In this document: positions 8,160-16,772 of the stretch, one piece after another
How positions within the stretch are numbered: position 1 is the first letter of the stretch
How the letters are laid out: the number at the start of each line of letters is the position of its first letter
Source of the DNA: Microbacterium sp. MYb72
GTDB taxonomy: Bacteria > Actinomycetota > Actinomycetes > Actinomycetales > Microbacteriaceae
DNA: 64,000 nucleotides
Direction of reading: 5' to 3'
Assembly: GCF_002979415.1 (NCBI RefSeq)
Contig: NZ_PCOT01000002.1
Location: 124,001 to 188,000, forward strand
Notes under the pieces: model-generated
Seen by the model: the letters and a program-made list of their open reading frames with translations, nothing else
The model's database searches: none
What the model was told of the DNA's origin: nothing
Program-made: the position numbers and the translations under genes

Positions 8160-8539
8160 GTGGCTTCGATGTCGAACGGCGGAAGGCTCGTGCGCGAGAA
8201 CTCCGGCCTCTCGATCGGCGAACGCGGTGCGGCGGGGGTCGGCTCCGCGAGCGCCGCGGATGCCGCCGCCGCCGGGGCGGGACCGTCGTCGAACAGCGCG
8301 TCGCGGATGATGCGGCGCGGGTCGTACTGGCGCGGGTCGAGCTTGCGCCAGTCGACGTCGTCGATCTCCGGACCCATCTCCTCGCGCACCCGCGACTTGG
8401 TGTCGCGCAGCATCTCGCCGCCGCGACGGACCAGTTTCGCGAACGCCTCGGCGTAGCGGGGCAGGCGGTCAGGACCCACGATGAGAACCGCGATCAGCCC
8501 GATCAGCAGAATCTTCTCGAACGAGATCCCGAGTTGCAT
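8156..8539 (-). CDS. tatB: Sec-independent (Tat) translocase subunit TatB
   Basis: The 127-residue protein has a short N-terminal membrane helix (ISFEKILLIGLIAVLIV), the hinge GPDRLPRYAEAFAKL with the family Gly-Pro pair, an amphipathic helix, and a Pro/Ala-rich tail. TatB receives folded twin-arginine precursors with TatC. Starting with MQLGISFEKI rather than MFDIGF is normal in actinobacteria. TatA and TatC genes are not in the window. The start is supported by a leaderless -10 box 6 bases upstream. Confidence 0.88.
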   Translation of the reverse strand: MQLGISFEKILLIGLIAVLIVGPDRLPRYAEAFAKLVRRGGEMLRDTKSRVREEMGPEIDDVDWRKLDPRQYDPRRIIRDALFDDGPAPAAAASAALAEPTPAAPRSPIERPEFSRTSLPPFDIEAT

Positions 8540-8545
8540 CTGTCC

Positions 8546-8551
8546 AGGCTA
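8546..8551 (-). promoter_or_regulatory. -10 box TAGCCT of a leaderless tatB promoter
   Basis: On the minus strand TAGCCT lies exactly 6 bases before the tatB ATG. Confidence 0.6.
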
Positions 8552-8587
8552 CCGCCGCGCCTGCCTCTTCGATGCACGCCGACCGCA

Positions 8588-8593
8588 TACCCT
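8588..8593 (+). promoter_or_regulatory. -10 box TACCCT of the O-methyltransferase gene
   Basis: TACCCT lies 36 bases before the ATG, giving a short leader that carries a GGGAG ribosome binding site. It is divergent from the tatB promoter about 40 bases away. Confidence 0.45.
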
Positions 8594-8629
8594 GGGAGAA
8601 GTCACACCTCAGGCGGGAGAACCAGGGCT

Positions 8630-9265
8630 ATGAGCGAGCACGACGCGAACGCGCGTTTCCTCCGCGAATCCATCGTGGAGCCGACATCCATCGCCCGCGC
8701 CCGCGCACACGCGGTCGAGCTCGGCGCCGCGCCCATCAGCGCAGCGGTCGGCTCGCAGATCGCCGTGCTCGCCGCGGCCACCGGCGCCCGGTCGATCGTC
8801 GAGATCGGGACGGGAGCGGGAGTCTCCGGGCTCTGGCTGCTGCGCGGAGCCCCCCAGGCGGTGCTCACGTCGATCGACAACGAGCCGGAGCATCTTGCTG
8901 CGGCACGTCAGGCGTTCGCCGATGCGCGCATCCCCGCGACCAAGGCGCGATTCATCACCGGACGCGCGGCGGATGTGCTCCCCCGCATGAACGAGGCCTC
9001 CTACGACATCGTCCTCGTCGATGCCGACGCGGAGAACGTCATCGACTACGTCGAGCACGGCCTGCGCCTGGTCAGGACGGGCGGCATGGTGCTCGTCCCG
9101 CGGATCCTTGCCGGAGGTCGCGTCGCCGACCCCGTGCAGCGCGATGAGGTCACCTCGGCGTACCGCTCGCTCGTCCAGGAGACGCAGGAGTCCTCCGCGG
9201 TGCTGGCGACGGTCTCCCCCGCGGGCGAGGGTCTGCTGCAGCTCATCAGCGTCGAAGCCGACTGA
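8630..9265 (+). CDS. Class I SAM-dependent O-methyltransferase
   Basis: The 211-residue protein has the SAM loop IVEIGTGAGVSGLWLL, an acidic strand end at TSIDNEPEH and the metal-binding-type DIVLVDADAENV, the layout of small O-methyltransferases (PF01596). These methylate catechol-like hydroxyls with Mg. Divergence from tatB is, as far as I know, a conserved arrangement in actinobacteria, but the substrate is unknown. ATG chosen with GCGGGAG upstream; longer readings enter the tatB promoter. Confidence 0.82.
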   Translation: MSEHDANARFLRESIVEPTSIARARAHAVELGAAPISAAVGSQIAVLAAATGARSIVEIGTGAGVSGLWLLRGAPQAVLTSIDNEPEHLAAARQAFADARIPATKARFITGRAADVLPRMNEASYDIVLVDADAENVIDYVEHGLRLVRTGGMVLVPRILAGGRVADPVQRDEVTSAYRSLVQETQESSAVLATVSPAGEGLLQLISVEAD

Positions 9266-9391
9266 GCTACTCTCGCCGCGCGAGCCCCTCCCCGTGCGCG
9301 AGCCGTCGCACGTGGCGGGTCGCTGCACACTGAACCCGCCGTTTCCAACGGTTCGACGCGCCGCGCCGCACTCGCGCTGCCCCGAGACGAG

Positions 9392-9429
9392 GAAGAGGGC
9401 GACGGATCCGAAGATCCGTCGCCCTCTTC
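9392..9429. terminator. Intrinsic terminator, 17-bp perfect stem
   Basis: Arms at 9392-9408 and 9413-9429 pair perfectly around a CGAA tetraloop. The site lies between the convergent O-methyltransferase and DUF3117 genes and can serve both. Confidence 0.8.
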
Positions 9430-9446
9430 TCAGAGTTCGAAGTGTG

Positions 9447-9620
9447 TCAGGCCGGCGTCACGACCGCGGCGAGCACGTCGTGAAGCTCCTTCGCCTCAGC
9501 ATCGTTCACGGAGACGACCAGGCGTCCGCCTCCCTCGAGCGGGACACGCACGATGATGAGTCGTCCTTCTTTCACGGCCTCCATAGGTCCGTCTCCGGTC
9601 CTCGGCTTCATCGCTGCCAT
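9447..9620 (-). CDS. DUF3117 protein
   Basis: The 57-residue protein begins MAAMKPRTGDGPMEAVKEGR and contains RVPLEGGGRLVVSV, a near-invariant actinobacterial small protein (DUF3117). Function unknown. The ATG at 9618-9620 is chosen because AAAGGAG precedes it and because the family starts exactly there; a longer reading to 9704 has no support. Confidence 0.88.
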   Translation of the reverse strand: MAAMKPRTGDGPMEAVKEGRLIIVRVPLEGGGRLVVSVNDAEAKELHDVLAAVVTPA

Positions 9621-9651
9621 CGTGGCTCCTTTTCCTCGGTGGTATGCAATC

Positions 9652-9657
9652 AGTTTA
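9652..9657 (-). promoter_or_regulatory. -10 box TAAACT of the DUF3117 gene
   Basis: Minus-strand TAAACT is 31 bases upstream of the ATG in a locally AT-rich stretch, leaving room for the AAGGAG site. Confidence 0.45.
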
Positions 9658-9714
9658 TCGGGTGTCACCGAGCTCGGGATGTCGCCTGTGAAGAAATGCA
9701 TCAATCATTTACAT

Positions 9715-10932
9715 TCACGGCACCTGCCAGAAGGTGTTCCCGAGCGCGTAGACGTAGTGGATCCAGGTCCATTGACCGGCGAGACAGGCGAGGAGAACCG
9801 CCAGACGCCACAGCCGGGATCGCGGAACCGCCACCGCTCCCCACAGCGGACTCAGCGGGAGCAGCAGCCGGAACGTGCTCGACTGCGGGAAGAAGACCGC
9901 GAGGAGATACAGCAGATAACTGGCGCTCCAGAGCCTCAGATCGGCGCCCAGCGCGCGCACTCTGCGCGCGTAGAGGAGCACGATGCCGGCCGCCACGACG
10001 AGAAGAGCCAGGGCGATCGGACCCCAGGACTGCGGCATCCCCCACTGCCCGAACCAGAACTGGGATGCCTGAACCCACCCCTCGAAGGGGATGAAGCCCT
10101 CGACGCCGCCGATGATCCAGTTCGAGCGCCAGGCGAGTTCGGTCGCGAGATAGGCTCCGGCATCTCCCGTGGCGATGCCGGCGATCACCTGCCAGGCGAA
10201 GCCGCATGCCGTCGCGAGGGCGCCCGCCGCGACGATGTGAAGGATCTCCCTGCTCGGCAGCGGGTCGCTCCGGCGATGGATCCACCGCAGGATGCCGTGC
10301 AGGCCGAGGTAGAGCGCGAAGGCGAGCACCCCGGGTCGGGTGAACGCCATCAGCGGGATCAGCAGATACAGCAGCGCATATCGTCGGCGGGCGACCGCGT
10401 CGAGCGACAGGAACAGAAGCAGGAGGAACAGCGTCTCGGCGTATCCCACCTGGAACATCGCGGCGATCGGTCCCGCCGCGAAGAAGATCACAGCCCAGGT
10501 CGCGGCCGAACGACCGATCCTGTCGCGCAGCAGACGGTGCAGCACGAGGCACGCGAAGTACCCGGCCACCAGCGAGATCAGGAAGGCTCCCGCTCCCCAG
10601 GACCCGAACGGAAGGCCCACGATCTTCGCCGCATATGCATACAGGGGCATGAACGCCCAGGTGTTCTCCGCGACATCGCCGGAATCGGTGAGCGGCAGCG
10701 TCGTCGGGTATCCGAAGTCGGCGACCGACCAGTACCACTGCGCATCCCAGCCGAGCACGAAGGTCCCGAGTCCCGGCTGCGCCCCGAAGCGCGACAGAGA
10801 CGTGGACTGGGTCGCGGCGACGATCAGGAAGGCGGTCGTGACCAGGCGCGCGACCACATAGATCACCGCGATGCGCGCCGCATGCGGGACGTGCGCCCAG
10901 CGGCGCGCCGCGATCAGTGCGAGGTGAGCCAT
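9715..10932 (-). CDS. Polytopic membrane glycosyltransferase, PIG-V mannosyltransferase-like
   Basis: The 405-residue protein has about ten hydrophobic segments. The first extracytoplasmic loop holds WDAQWYWSVADFGYP, the acidic GT-C-type motif of PIG-V-like mannosyltransferases, which use polyprenyl-phosphate mannose. Further marks are YAETLFLLLLFLSL and FTRPGVLAFALYL. Bacterial members probably mannosylate lipids or wall polymers; the acceptor is unknown. The gene begins inside the end of dapE (19-base overlap), so it is expressed with dapE, although no metabolic link is evident. Confidence 0.75.
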   Translation of the reverse strand: MAHLALIAARRWAHVPHAARIAVIYVVARLVTTAFLIVAATQSTSLSRFGAQPGLGTFVLGWDAQWYWSVADFGYPTTLPLTDSGDVAENTWAFMPLYAYAAKIVGLPFGSWGAGAFLISLVAGYFACLVLHRLLRDRIGRSAATWAVIFFAAGPIAAMFQVGYAETLFLLLLFLSLDAVARRRYALLYLLIPLMAFTRPGVLAFALYLGLHGILRWIHRRSDPLPSREILHIVAAGALATACGFAWQVIAGIATGDAGAYLATELAWRSNWIIGGVEGFIPFEGWVQASQFWFGQWGMPQSWGPIALALLVVAAGIVLLYARRVRALGADLRLWSASYLLYLLAVFFPQSSTFRLLLPLSPLWGAVAVPRSRLWRLAVLLACLAGQWTWIHYVYALGNTFWQVP

Positions 10933-11987
10933 GCGCGCAGTCCGCGCTCGACGGCGTCGATCTGGGCGAGCGGCACCCGCTCCTCGTCGTGGTGAGCGAG
11001 GTGCGGATCCCCCGGTCCGTAGTTCACCGCAGGGATGCCGAGAGCCGAGAACCGGGCGACGTCGGTCCAGCCGTACTTCGGCTGCGGCACCGCGCCGACC
11101 GCCTCGACGAACTGCTTCGCGATCGGCGCGTCCAGACCGGGACGCGCGCCTTCGGCGGCATCCGTGATCTCGACGTCGAACCCGGCGAGCACGCTGCGGA
11201 TGTGCTCCTCGGCTTCAGCGGCCGATGCGCTCGGTGCGAACCGGTAGTTGACCTCGACCTCGCACGCGTCGGGGATGACGTTGCCGGCGACGCCCCCGGC
11301 GATGCGCACCGCGCTGAGGCTCTCCCGGTACAGCAGCCCCTCGACCTCGACCTCGCGCGCCCGGTACTCGGCGAGACGGGAGAGGATCGGCGCCGCCTTG
11401 TGGATCGCGTTCTCGCCGATCCACGCTCTCGCCGCGTGGGCGCGGACGCCGTGGGTGCGCACGACGGCGCGCAGCGTGCCGTTGCATCCGCCCTCGACCT
11501 CGCCGTTCGACGGCTCACCCAGGATCGCGAAGTCGGCGGCGAAGAGCTCGGGGCGATCGGCGGCCAGCAGCGCGAGGCCGTTCTTCGACGCCTCGACCTC
11601 CTCGTTGTCGTACCACATCCACGTGATGTCGACGACGGGATCGGACAGCTCGGCGGCGAGCTTCAGCTGGACGGCCGTGCCCGCCTTCATGTCGACGGTG
11701 CCTCTGCCCCACAGGTAGGGCTGCCCGTCGAGCTCGATGTCCTTCGTCGGAACGTTCCCATTGATCGGCACGGTGTCGATGTGGCCGGCGATCGCCACGC
11801 GCTGCGCGCGACCGAGATCGGTGCGGGCGACGATCGTGTTGCCGTGGCGGATCACTTCGAGGTGTCCGTACGCGGAGATCGCCGCCTCGATCTCATCGGC
11901 GAGGGTCTTCTCATCACCCGAGACGCTGGGGATGTCGCAGATCGCGCGAGTGAGTTCGACGGAGGACGCGGTCAGATCGAGCACCAT
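10914..11987 (-). CDS. dapE: Succinyl-diaminopimelate desuccinylase
   Basis: This 357-residue M20 peptidase-family enzyme hydrolyses N-succinyl-LL-2,6-diaminopimelate for lysine and wall synthesis. Metal and catalytic motifs appear in order: [18 protein letters not shown], the general-base pair in [19 protein letters not shown], the dimerisation domain with GRAxxV-like [11 protein letters not shown], and the final His in [11 protein letters not shown]. Length is normal. It is divergent from dapD. A TAGGCT box 6 bases before the ATG indicates a leaderless message. Confidence 0.93.
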   Translation of the reverse strand: MVLDLTASSVELTRAICDIPSVSGDEKTLADEIEAAISAYGHLEVIRHGNTIVARTDLGRAQRVAIAGHIDTVPINGNVPTKDIELDGQPYLWGRGTVDMKAGTAVQLKLAAELSDPVVDITWMWYDNEEVEASKNGLALLAADRPELFAADFAILGEPSNGEVEGGCNGTLRAVVRTHGVRAHAARAWIGENAIHKAAPILSRLAEYRAREVEVEGLLYRESLSAVRIAGGVAGNVIPDACEVEVNYRFAPSASAAEAEEHIRSVLAGFDVEITDAAEGARPGLDAPIAKQFVEAVGAVPQPKYGWTDVARFSALGIPAVNYGPGDPHLAHHDEERVPLAQIDAVERGLRAWLTSH

Positions 11988-11993
11988 GTCACC

Positions 11994-11999
11994 AGCCTA
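11994..11999 (-). promoter_or_regulatory. -10 box TAGGCT of a leaderless dapE promoter
   Basis: The box is 6 bases from the dapE ATG on the minus strand. Together with the dapD box at 12063 it makes the 88-base divergent region a compact pair of leaderless promoters. Confidence 0.6.
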
Positions 12000-12062
12000 C
12001 TCAGCGCGGCATCCACGAGAACTCGGGGCGACACATGCGAGAACCGCCCGGCCGATGGACGC

Positions 12063-12068
12063 TACCGT
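12063..12068 (+). promoter_or_regulatory. -10 box TACCGT of a leaderless dapD promoter
   Basis: The box is 7 bases before the chosen dapD ATG. It argues against the in-frame ATG at 12055, which would lie upstream of the predicted transcript start. Confidence 0.55.
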
Positions 12069-12075
12069 TGAAGGC

Positions 12076-13029
12076 ATGACTGACGCGCGCACGGTATGGG
12101 GTACTGGTCTCACGACGATCGCCGGAGACGGCACCGTTCTGGACGCCTGGTTCCCCGAGGTCGGCACGGGGACGCCGGATGCCGGCGACACCGCGGCCGG
12201 ACTGATCACGTTCGAGGCGCTGGCGGGTCCGGACGAGCGTCGCAACGTGACCGTCGAGACCGTTCACCTCGTGATCGACCTCGATGCGGCGCCGACCTCG
12301 ACGGCCGATGCCTACCTTCGTCTGCACGCCCTCTCGCACCTCGTGGTGCGCCCGAACGAGCTCAACCTCGACGGCATCTTCGCCCACCTCCCGAACGTCG
12401 CCTGGACCAACGCCGGTCCCGTGCACCCCGACGACGCCAACCGGCTGCGTCCGCTGCTGCAGCGCGCGGGCATCCAGGTCGCCGGGCTCGACAAGTTCCC
12501 GCGTCTGACCGACTACGTGCAGCCCGCAGGCGTCCGCATCGCGGATGCCTCCCGCGTGCGCCTCGGCGCGCACCTCTCCCCCGGCACCACCGTGATGCAC
12601 GAGGGCTTCGTGAACTTCAACGCCGGCACTCTCGGCGCGTCGATGGTCGAGGGACGCATCTCGCAGGGCGTCGTCGTCGGCGACGGCAGCGACATCGGCG
12701 GGGGCGCGTCGATCATGGGCACGCTCTCCGGCGGCGGCGCGCACCGCGTCTCGATCGGTGCGCGCACCCTGCTCGGTGCGAACGCCGGCATCGGCATCTC
12801 CCTCGGCGACGACTGCGTGGTCGAGGCGGGTCTCTACGTCACCGCCGGCACGAAGATCGTCCTCGTCGACGGCCCCGTGACCGCCGACGGCACGAAGAAG
12901 ACCGTCAAGGGCGCCGACCTCTCCGGTCAGGACGGCCTCCTCTTCCGGCGCAACTCGCTGAGCGGGGCGGTCGAGGCCGTACGCCGCACCGGCGTCGGCG
13001 TCACGCTCAACGAGGCCCTGCACGCCTGA
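12076..13029 (+). CDS. dapD: Tetrahydrodipicolinate N-succinyltransferase
   Basis: The 317-residue protein transfers succinyl from succinyl-CoA to tetrahydrodipicolinate, the step that opens the succinylase branch of diaminopimelate synthesis. It is the longer actinobacterial form: an N-terminal domain (1-150) and a left-handed beta-helix (about 155-290) with hexapeptide signs such as [27 protein letters not shown] and [12 protein letters not shown]. Start chosen from the -10 spacing and the family N-terminus [12 protein letters not shown]. Confidence 0.92.
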   Translation: MTDARTVWGTGLTTIAGDGTVLDAWFPEVGTGTPDAGDTAAGLITFEALAGPDERRNVTVETVHLVIDLDAAPTSTADAYLRLHALSHLVVRPNELNLDGIFAHLPNVAWTNAGPVHPDDANRLRPLLQRAGIQVAGLDKFPRLTDYVQPAGVRIADASRVRLGAHLSPGTTVMHEGFVNFNAGTLGASMVEGRISQGVVVGDGSDIGGGASIMGTLSGGGAHRVSIGARTLLGANAGIGISLGDDCVVEAGLYVTAGTKIVLVDGPVTADGTKKTVKGADLSGQDGLLFRRNSLSGAVEAVRRTGVGVTLNEALHA

Positions 13030-13098
13030 AACTCGACGCCCGAGACGACGCGACGCGCTGATACGGCGCGCGCTCAGCTCACGCCGCCCGGTCACTGA

Positions 13099-13104
13099 TA
13101 GACT
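13099..13104 (+). promoter_or_regulatory. -10 box TAGACT of the helicase gene
   Basis: A consensus-like TAGACT in CTGATAGACTGGG. Transcription would begin near 13111, about 200 bases before the helicase ATG. Confidence 0.5.
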
Positions 13105-13313
13105 GGGCGGCGTTGCTCGTACCGCCAGTCGAGCGACGTCGTCGTCGTAACGGGGTCTCCGAGGACCGAAGCGAGCAGAGGTCTGCTCCCACAACCAGCA
13201 ATCAGCCTGGCCTTTTCGAACGGCGAACCGATGCGCTGTCTGCGCCGTCGCCCACCTCATACCCACCTTTATCAGGCTCGCCGTCATACGTGCGCCCTAC
13301 GGAGCTTTTCTCT
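13105..13313 (+). promoter_or_regulatory. Long leader of the DEAD-box helicase gene
   Basis: About 200 bases separate the -10 box from the helicase ATG. Visible structures are a stem at 13102-13129 (GGCGG with CCGCC, extended by ACT/AGT) and a short hairpin at 13173-13188 (GAGCA with TGCTC). The leader is open in the helicase frame from a TTG at 13113, so an N-terminal extension cannot be excluded, but its predicted residues are Arg/Ser/Pro-rich and unlike a helicase. Leader regulation of cold-shock helicases is known in other bacteria; here it is inference. Confidence 0.45.
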
Positions 13314-14708
13314 ATGCCTTCTTTCCTTGATCTCGGCGTGCCCGCCGAACTCGCCGCCGTTCTCGCCGCCTCAGGCAAGACCGAGGCGTTCGCCATCCAG
13401 CGCGACACCCTTCCCGACTCCCTCGCCGGACGCGACCTGCTCGGCCGCGGACGCACGGGCAGCGGCAAGACCATCGCCTTCGCCCTGCCTCTCGTCGCCC
13501 GCCTCGCCGCCTCCGGCGGCAAGCGCCGCTCCGGCCTCCCGCGCGGTCTGGTGCTCGCACCGACGCGCGAGCTCGCCACCCAGATCGCCGCGACCGTCGC
13601 CCCGCTCGCCGAAGCCGCCGGCCTCTCCGTCACGACCGTCTTCGGCGGCGTCAGCCAGCGTCCGCAGGAGCAGGCGCTGCGCGGCGGCGTCGACATCGTC
13701 GTGGCCTGCCCCGGCCGCCTCGAAGACCTCATGAAGCAGCAGGTCGTGCGCCTCAGCGCGATCGAGGTCACCGTGCTCGACGAGGCCGACCACATGGCCG
13801 ACCTCGGCTTCCTGCCCGGCGTCACCCGCATCCTCCAGGCGACGCCCGCCGGTGGACAGCGCCTGCTGTTCAGCGCGACGCTGGACCGTGGCATCGACAG
13901 CCTCGCCCGCCGCTTCCTCTCGAACCCGGTCAGCCACGAGGTCGACGAGGAGAGCGTGCCGGTCGGCGAGATGACGCACCGCGTGCTCGTCGTCGACTCC
14001 ACCGAGAACAAGACCACGCTCGTGCGCGACCTCGCGTCGGGCACCGGCCGCCGCATCCTCTTCACCCGCACCAAGCACCAGGCGAAGAAGCTCGCCAAGC
14101 AGCTCACCGCCGCGGGCATCCCCGCGGTCGATCTGCACGGCAACCTGTCGCAGAACGCGCGTGAGCGCAACCTGGGCGCGTTCTCCTCCGACCCGGTTGA
14201 CGGCGGAGTGCGCGTGCTCGTCGCGACCGATGTCGCCGCACGCGGCGTGCACGTCGACAACGTCGACCTGGTCGTCCACGTCGACCCTCCCATGGAGCAC
14301 AAGGCGTACCTGCACCGCTCAGGCCGCACGGCTCGCGCCGGCGCCGCGGGCACCGTCGTGACCGTCGTGCTGCCCGAGCAGCGCCGTGACGTGAAGGACC
14401 TCCTGCGCAAGGCCGCGATCACGGCCCCGCTCGAGGAGCTCACGACGGCCGCCGTCACCGAGCTCGTCCCGGAGCGCGCGCCGCATGTGCGCCCCGCACC
14501 GGTGCAGCAGCAGCAGCGTCAGGCGCCCAAGCAGCGCCCGGCCGGCGGCGAGAAGAGCGGCGCGGCGAACCCGCCCGCCCGTCGCCGTCGTCGCAGCTCA
14601 GGCAGCGGCGCGGGTGGCCAGGGCCAGCCCGCCGGCGCCCGCCAGGGCGGCCAGCGCCAGTCGCAGGGCGGCCAGCGCCGCGGCGGCGCGCCCCGTCAGG
14701 GTCGCTGA
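13314..14708 (+). CDS. DEAD-box ATP-dependent RNA helicase
   Basis: The 464 residues have all helicase motifs: Q motif (AFAIQRDTLP), motif I GRGRTGSGKT, Ia APTRELATQ, GG and PGRLEDL, motif II DEAD in VLDEADHMAD, motif III SAT, motif V VATDVAARGVHVDN and motif VI HRSGRTARAG. After residue 370 an extension rich in Gln, Arg and Gly follows, a common RNA-binding tail. Such helicases unwind RNA in ribosome assembly or cold adaptation. ATG chosen because ACGGAG precedes it and the Q-motif domain begins at once. Confidence 0.9.
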   Translation: MPSFLDLGVPAELAAVLAASGKTEAFAIQRDTLPDSLAGRDLLGRGRTGSGKTIAFALPLVARLAASGGKRRSGLPRGLVLAPTRELATQIAATVAPLAEAAGLSVTTVFGGVSQRPQEQALRGGVDIVVACPGRLEDLMKQQVVRLSAIEVTVLDEADHMADLGFLPGVTRILQATPAGGQRLLFSATLDRGIDSLARRFLSNPVSHEVDEESVPVGEMTHRVLVVDSTENKTTLVRDLASGTGRRILFTRTKHQAKKLAKQLTAAGIPAVDLHGNLSQNARERNLGAFSSDPVDGGVRVLVATDVAARGVHVDNVDLVVHVDPPMEHKAYLHRSGRTARAGAAGTVVTVVLPEQRRDVKDLLRKAAITAPLEELTTAAVTELVPERAPHVRPAPVQQQQRQAPKQRPAGGEKSGAANPPARRRRRSSGSGAGGQGQPAGARQGGQRQSQGGQRRGGAPRQGR

Positions 14709-14725
14709 CCCGCACCCTTCCGCAT

Positions 14726-14803
14726 CGACGCCCCATCTGGCCGTCGACGCCCCGCCTGACAGACGTCAGCGCGATGGGGCGTCGACGCGCAGGTGGGGCG
14801 TCG
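14726..14803. terminator. Double palindrome between convergent genes, likely bidirectional terminator
   Basis: Left half 14726-14760 and right half 14765-14803 form a long imperfect hairpin around AGAC. Each half contains two copies of the GACGCCCC / GGGGCGTC element, so the block holds four copies. It separates the helicase (+) from the SRPBCC gene (-). Confidence 0.65.
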
Positions 14804-14838
14804 GCGTCTGCCCGGGAAGGGGCACGGGCAGGGCCGGG

Positions 14839-15309
14839 TCAATGCTGTACGGCCGCGAGGACGGCCGGGTCGGAGCATCCGCTCACGAACCCGGCGAGCC
14901 TGCGCCTGATCTCGACGCCGAGGACGCGGGCGCCGATCCACTCGGCCACGGGAGCCAGCCAGCGGGGCCGGCAGGAGAAGTTGTACTTCCAGACCGCGAG
15001 CGTCCCCTCCGGGACTTCGGTGAAGCGCCATCCGCCTCCGAGCTTCTCGAAGAACCACGGACCGCGCTCCATCACCATGCCGACGTTGGTCGGCGGAGCG
15101 TAGGAGACGTAGCGGCTCACCATGCCGAAGCCGAAGCGCTGGCGGGTGAAAGTCCGCACGCCCTTGGCTGCGGCATCCGCCCCGTCGAGGAGATGCTGCT
15201 CGCTGATGAAGCGATCCCAGCGTCGCCGTACGGCTCCCGTCGTCTGCGACACCGCGAACGCCGTCGCTGGATCGACCGGAACGATCGCCTCCGCGCTGAC
15301 GACGGGCAT
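14839..15309 (-). CDS. SRPBCC (START/Bet v1-fold) family protein
   Basis: The 156-residue protein has the helix-grip pattern: a first strand VVSAEAIVPVDPATAFAV, a middle with WDRFISEQHLL, and WRFTEVPEGTLAVWKYNFSC before a long C-terminal helix. SRPBCC proteins bind hydrophobic ligands or act as cyclases; ligand unknown. It starts 13 bases after gltA and is probably read through from it, but nothing ties it to the citric acid cycle. No strong ribosome binding site. Confidence 0.7.
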   Translation of the reverse strand: MPVVSAEAIVPVDPATAFAVSQTTGAVRRRWDRFISEQHLLDGADAAAKGVRTFTRQRFGFGMVSRYVSYAPPTNVGMVMERGPWFFEKLGGGWRFTEVPEGTLAVWKYNFSCRPRWLAPVAEWIGARVLGVEIRRRLAGFVSGCSDPAVLAAVQH

Positions 15310-15322
15310 CGCGGTCGGCGGC

Positions 15323-16618
15323 TCAGCGGGTCTGGAACGTGCGCTCGGGAGACCCTGTGTAGAGCTGCTGCGGGCGACCGATCTTCGTCTGCGGGTCGAG
15401 CTGGAGCTCGCGCCACTGCGCAAGCCATCCGGGAAGGCGGCCGATCGCGAACAGCACGGTGAACATCCGCGTCGGGAAGCCCATCGCCTTGTAGATCACG
15501 CCCGTGTAGAAGTCGACGTTCGGGTAGAGACGCCGTTCCTTGAAGTAGTCGTCGGCGAGGGCGATCTCCTCGAGCTCCTGCGCCAGGTCGAGCAGCGGAT
15601 CGGTCACGCCGAGCTCGGCGAGCACCTCGCCGGCGGCTTCCTTGACGAGCTTCGCGCGCGGGTCGTAGTTCTTGTAGACCCGGTGCCCGAAGCCCATCAG
15701 CTTCACGCCCTCTTCCTTGTTCTTCACCCGGTCGACGAAGCGCGACACGCTCTGGCCGGAGTCGCGGATCTGGCCGAGCATGGTGAGGACGGCCTCGTTC
15801 GCTCCGCCGTGCAGCGGGCCGGACAGGGCCTGGATGCCGGCGGAGATCGACGCGAACTGGTTCGCTCCGGTCGATCCGACGAGGCGGACGGTCGAGGTCG
15901 ATGCGTTCTGCTCGTGGTCCTCGTGGAGGATGAGCAGCAGCTCGAGGGCCTTCGACATGACCGGGTTGACCTGGTACTCCTCGGAGTGCACCCCGAAGTT
16001 GAGCTTGAGGAAGTTCTCGACGAAGCCGAGCGAGTTGTCGGGGTAGAGGAACGCCTGCCCGACGCTCTTCTTGTGCGCGTACGCCGCGATCACGGGCAGC
16101 TTGGCGAGCATGCGGACCATGTTCAGCTCGACGTGCTCGGGGTTGTGCGGATCGGTCTGGCCCTCGTAGTAGGTCGAGAGGGCGGCCACCGCCGAGGACA
16201 GCACGGACATCGGGTGCGCGGTGTGCGGCAGCGCGGAGAAGAAGCGCTTGAGATCCTCGTGCAGAAGGGTGTGGCGACGGATCTTCTCGTCGAACTCCGC
16301 GAGCTCGGATGCCGAGGGGAGCTCGCCGTAGATGAGCAGCCAGGCGACCTCGAGATAGCTGGTCTGCCCCGCGAGCTGCTCGATCGGGTAGCCGCGATAG
16401 CGCAGGATGCCCTTGTCGCCGTCGATGAAGGTGATGGCGGACTTCGTGGACGCGGTGTTGACGAATCCGTAGTCGAGTCCGGTGTAGCCCGTCTGGCGGG
16501 TCAGGGTCGAGAAATCGATGCTGTCGTGTCCTGCGGTGCCTCGCACCACGGGGAATTCTGCGGTGGTCTCACCGATCGTCAGCTTCGCCGTAGCCTGCTG
16601 CTCTGCCCCTGCGCTCAC
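15323..16618 (-). CDS. gltA: Citrate synthase
   Basis: The 431-residue protein condenses acetyl-CoA and oxaloacetate. The type II hexameric features are present: an N-terminal domain with SAITFIDGDKGILRYRGYPIEQLA, catalytic His in GPLHGGANEAVL, GFGHRVYKNYDPRA and Asp in GRLPGWLAQW-adjacent helices. The GTG at 16616-16618 is chosen because GAGGAGG lies 6 bases upstream; longer readings start inside the leader. Confidence 0.94.
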   Translation of the reverse strand: MSAGAEQQATAKLTIGETTAEFPVVRGTAGHDSIDFSTLTRQTGYTGLDYGFVNTASTKSAITFIDGDKGILRYRGYPIEQLAGQTSYLEVAWLLIYGELPSASELAEFDEKIRRHTLLHEDLKRFFSALPHTAHPMSVLSSAVAALSTYYEGQTDPHNPEHVELNMVRMLAKLPVIAAYAHKKSVGQAFLYPDNSLGFVENFLKLNFGVHSEEYQVNPVMSKALELLLILHEDHEQNASTSTVRLVGSTGANQFASISAGIQALSGPLHGGANEAVLTMLGQIRDSGQSVSRFVDRVKNKEEGVKLMGFGHRVYKNYDPRAKLVKEAAGEVLAELGVTDPLLDLAQELEEIALADDYFKERRLYPNVDFYTGVIYKAMGFPTRMFTVLFAIGRLPGWLAQWRELQLDPQTKIGRPQQLYTGSPERTFQTR

Positions 16619-16707
16619 GCGGGCCTCCTCAAGGGTGTTGATCAAGCCGGAAGTGGCGATGTCACGGCGCACAGCGCCAGGTCGGGTCACGACCGAATCG
16701 CCTTTAC

Positions 16708-16713
16708 AGCCTA
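16708..16713 (-). promoter_or_regulatory. -10 box TAGGCT of gltA
   Basis: Minus-strand TAGGCT about 90 bases before the GTG gives a leader of about 80 bases with a strong ribosome binding site. No clear -35 box. Confidence 0.4.
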
Positions 16714-16772
16714 GTAGCCGCCATGACCAACTGTGACATCCGCCAAAAGGACAGCGGACTTCGAGGGAGAAC

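Noticed and set aside
12055..12078. Upstream ATG at 12055 as the dapD start
   Set aside because: It lies before the predicted transcript start of the leaderless promoter; the family N-terminus begins at 12076.
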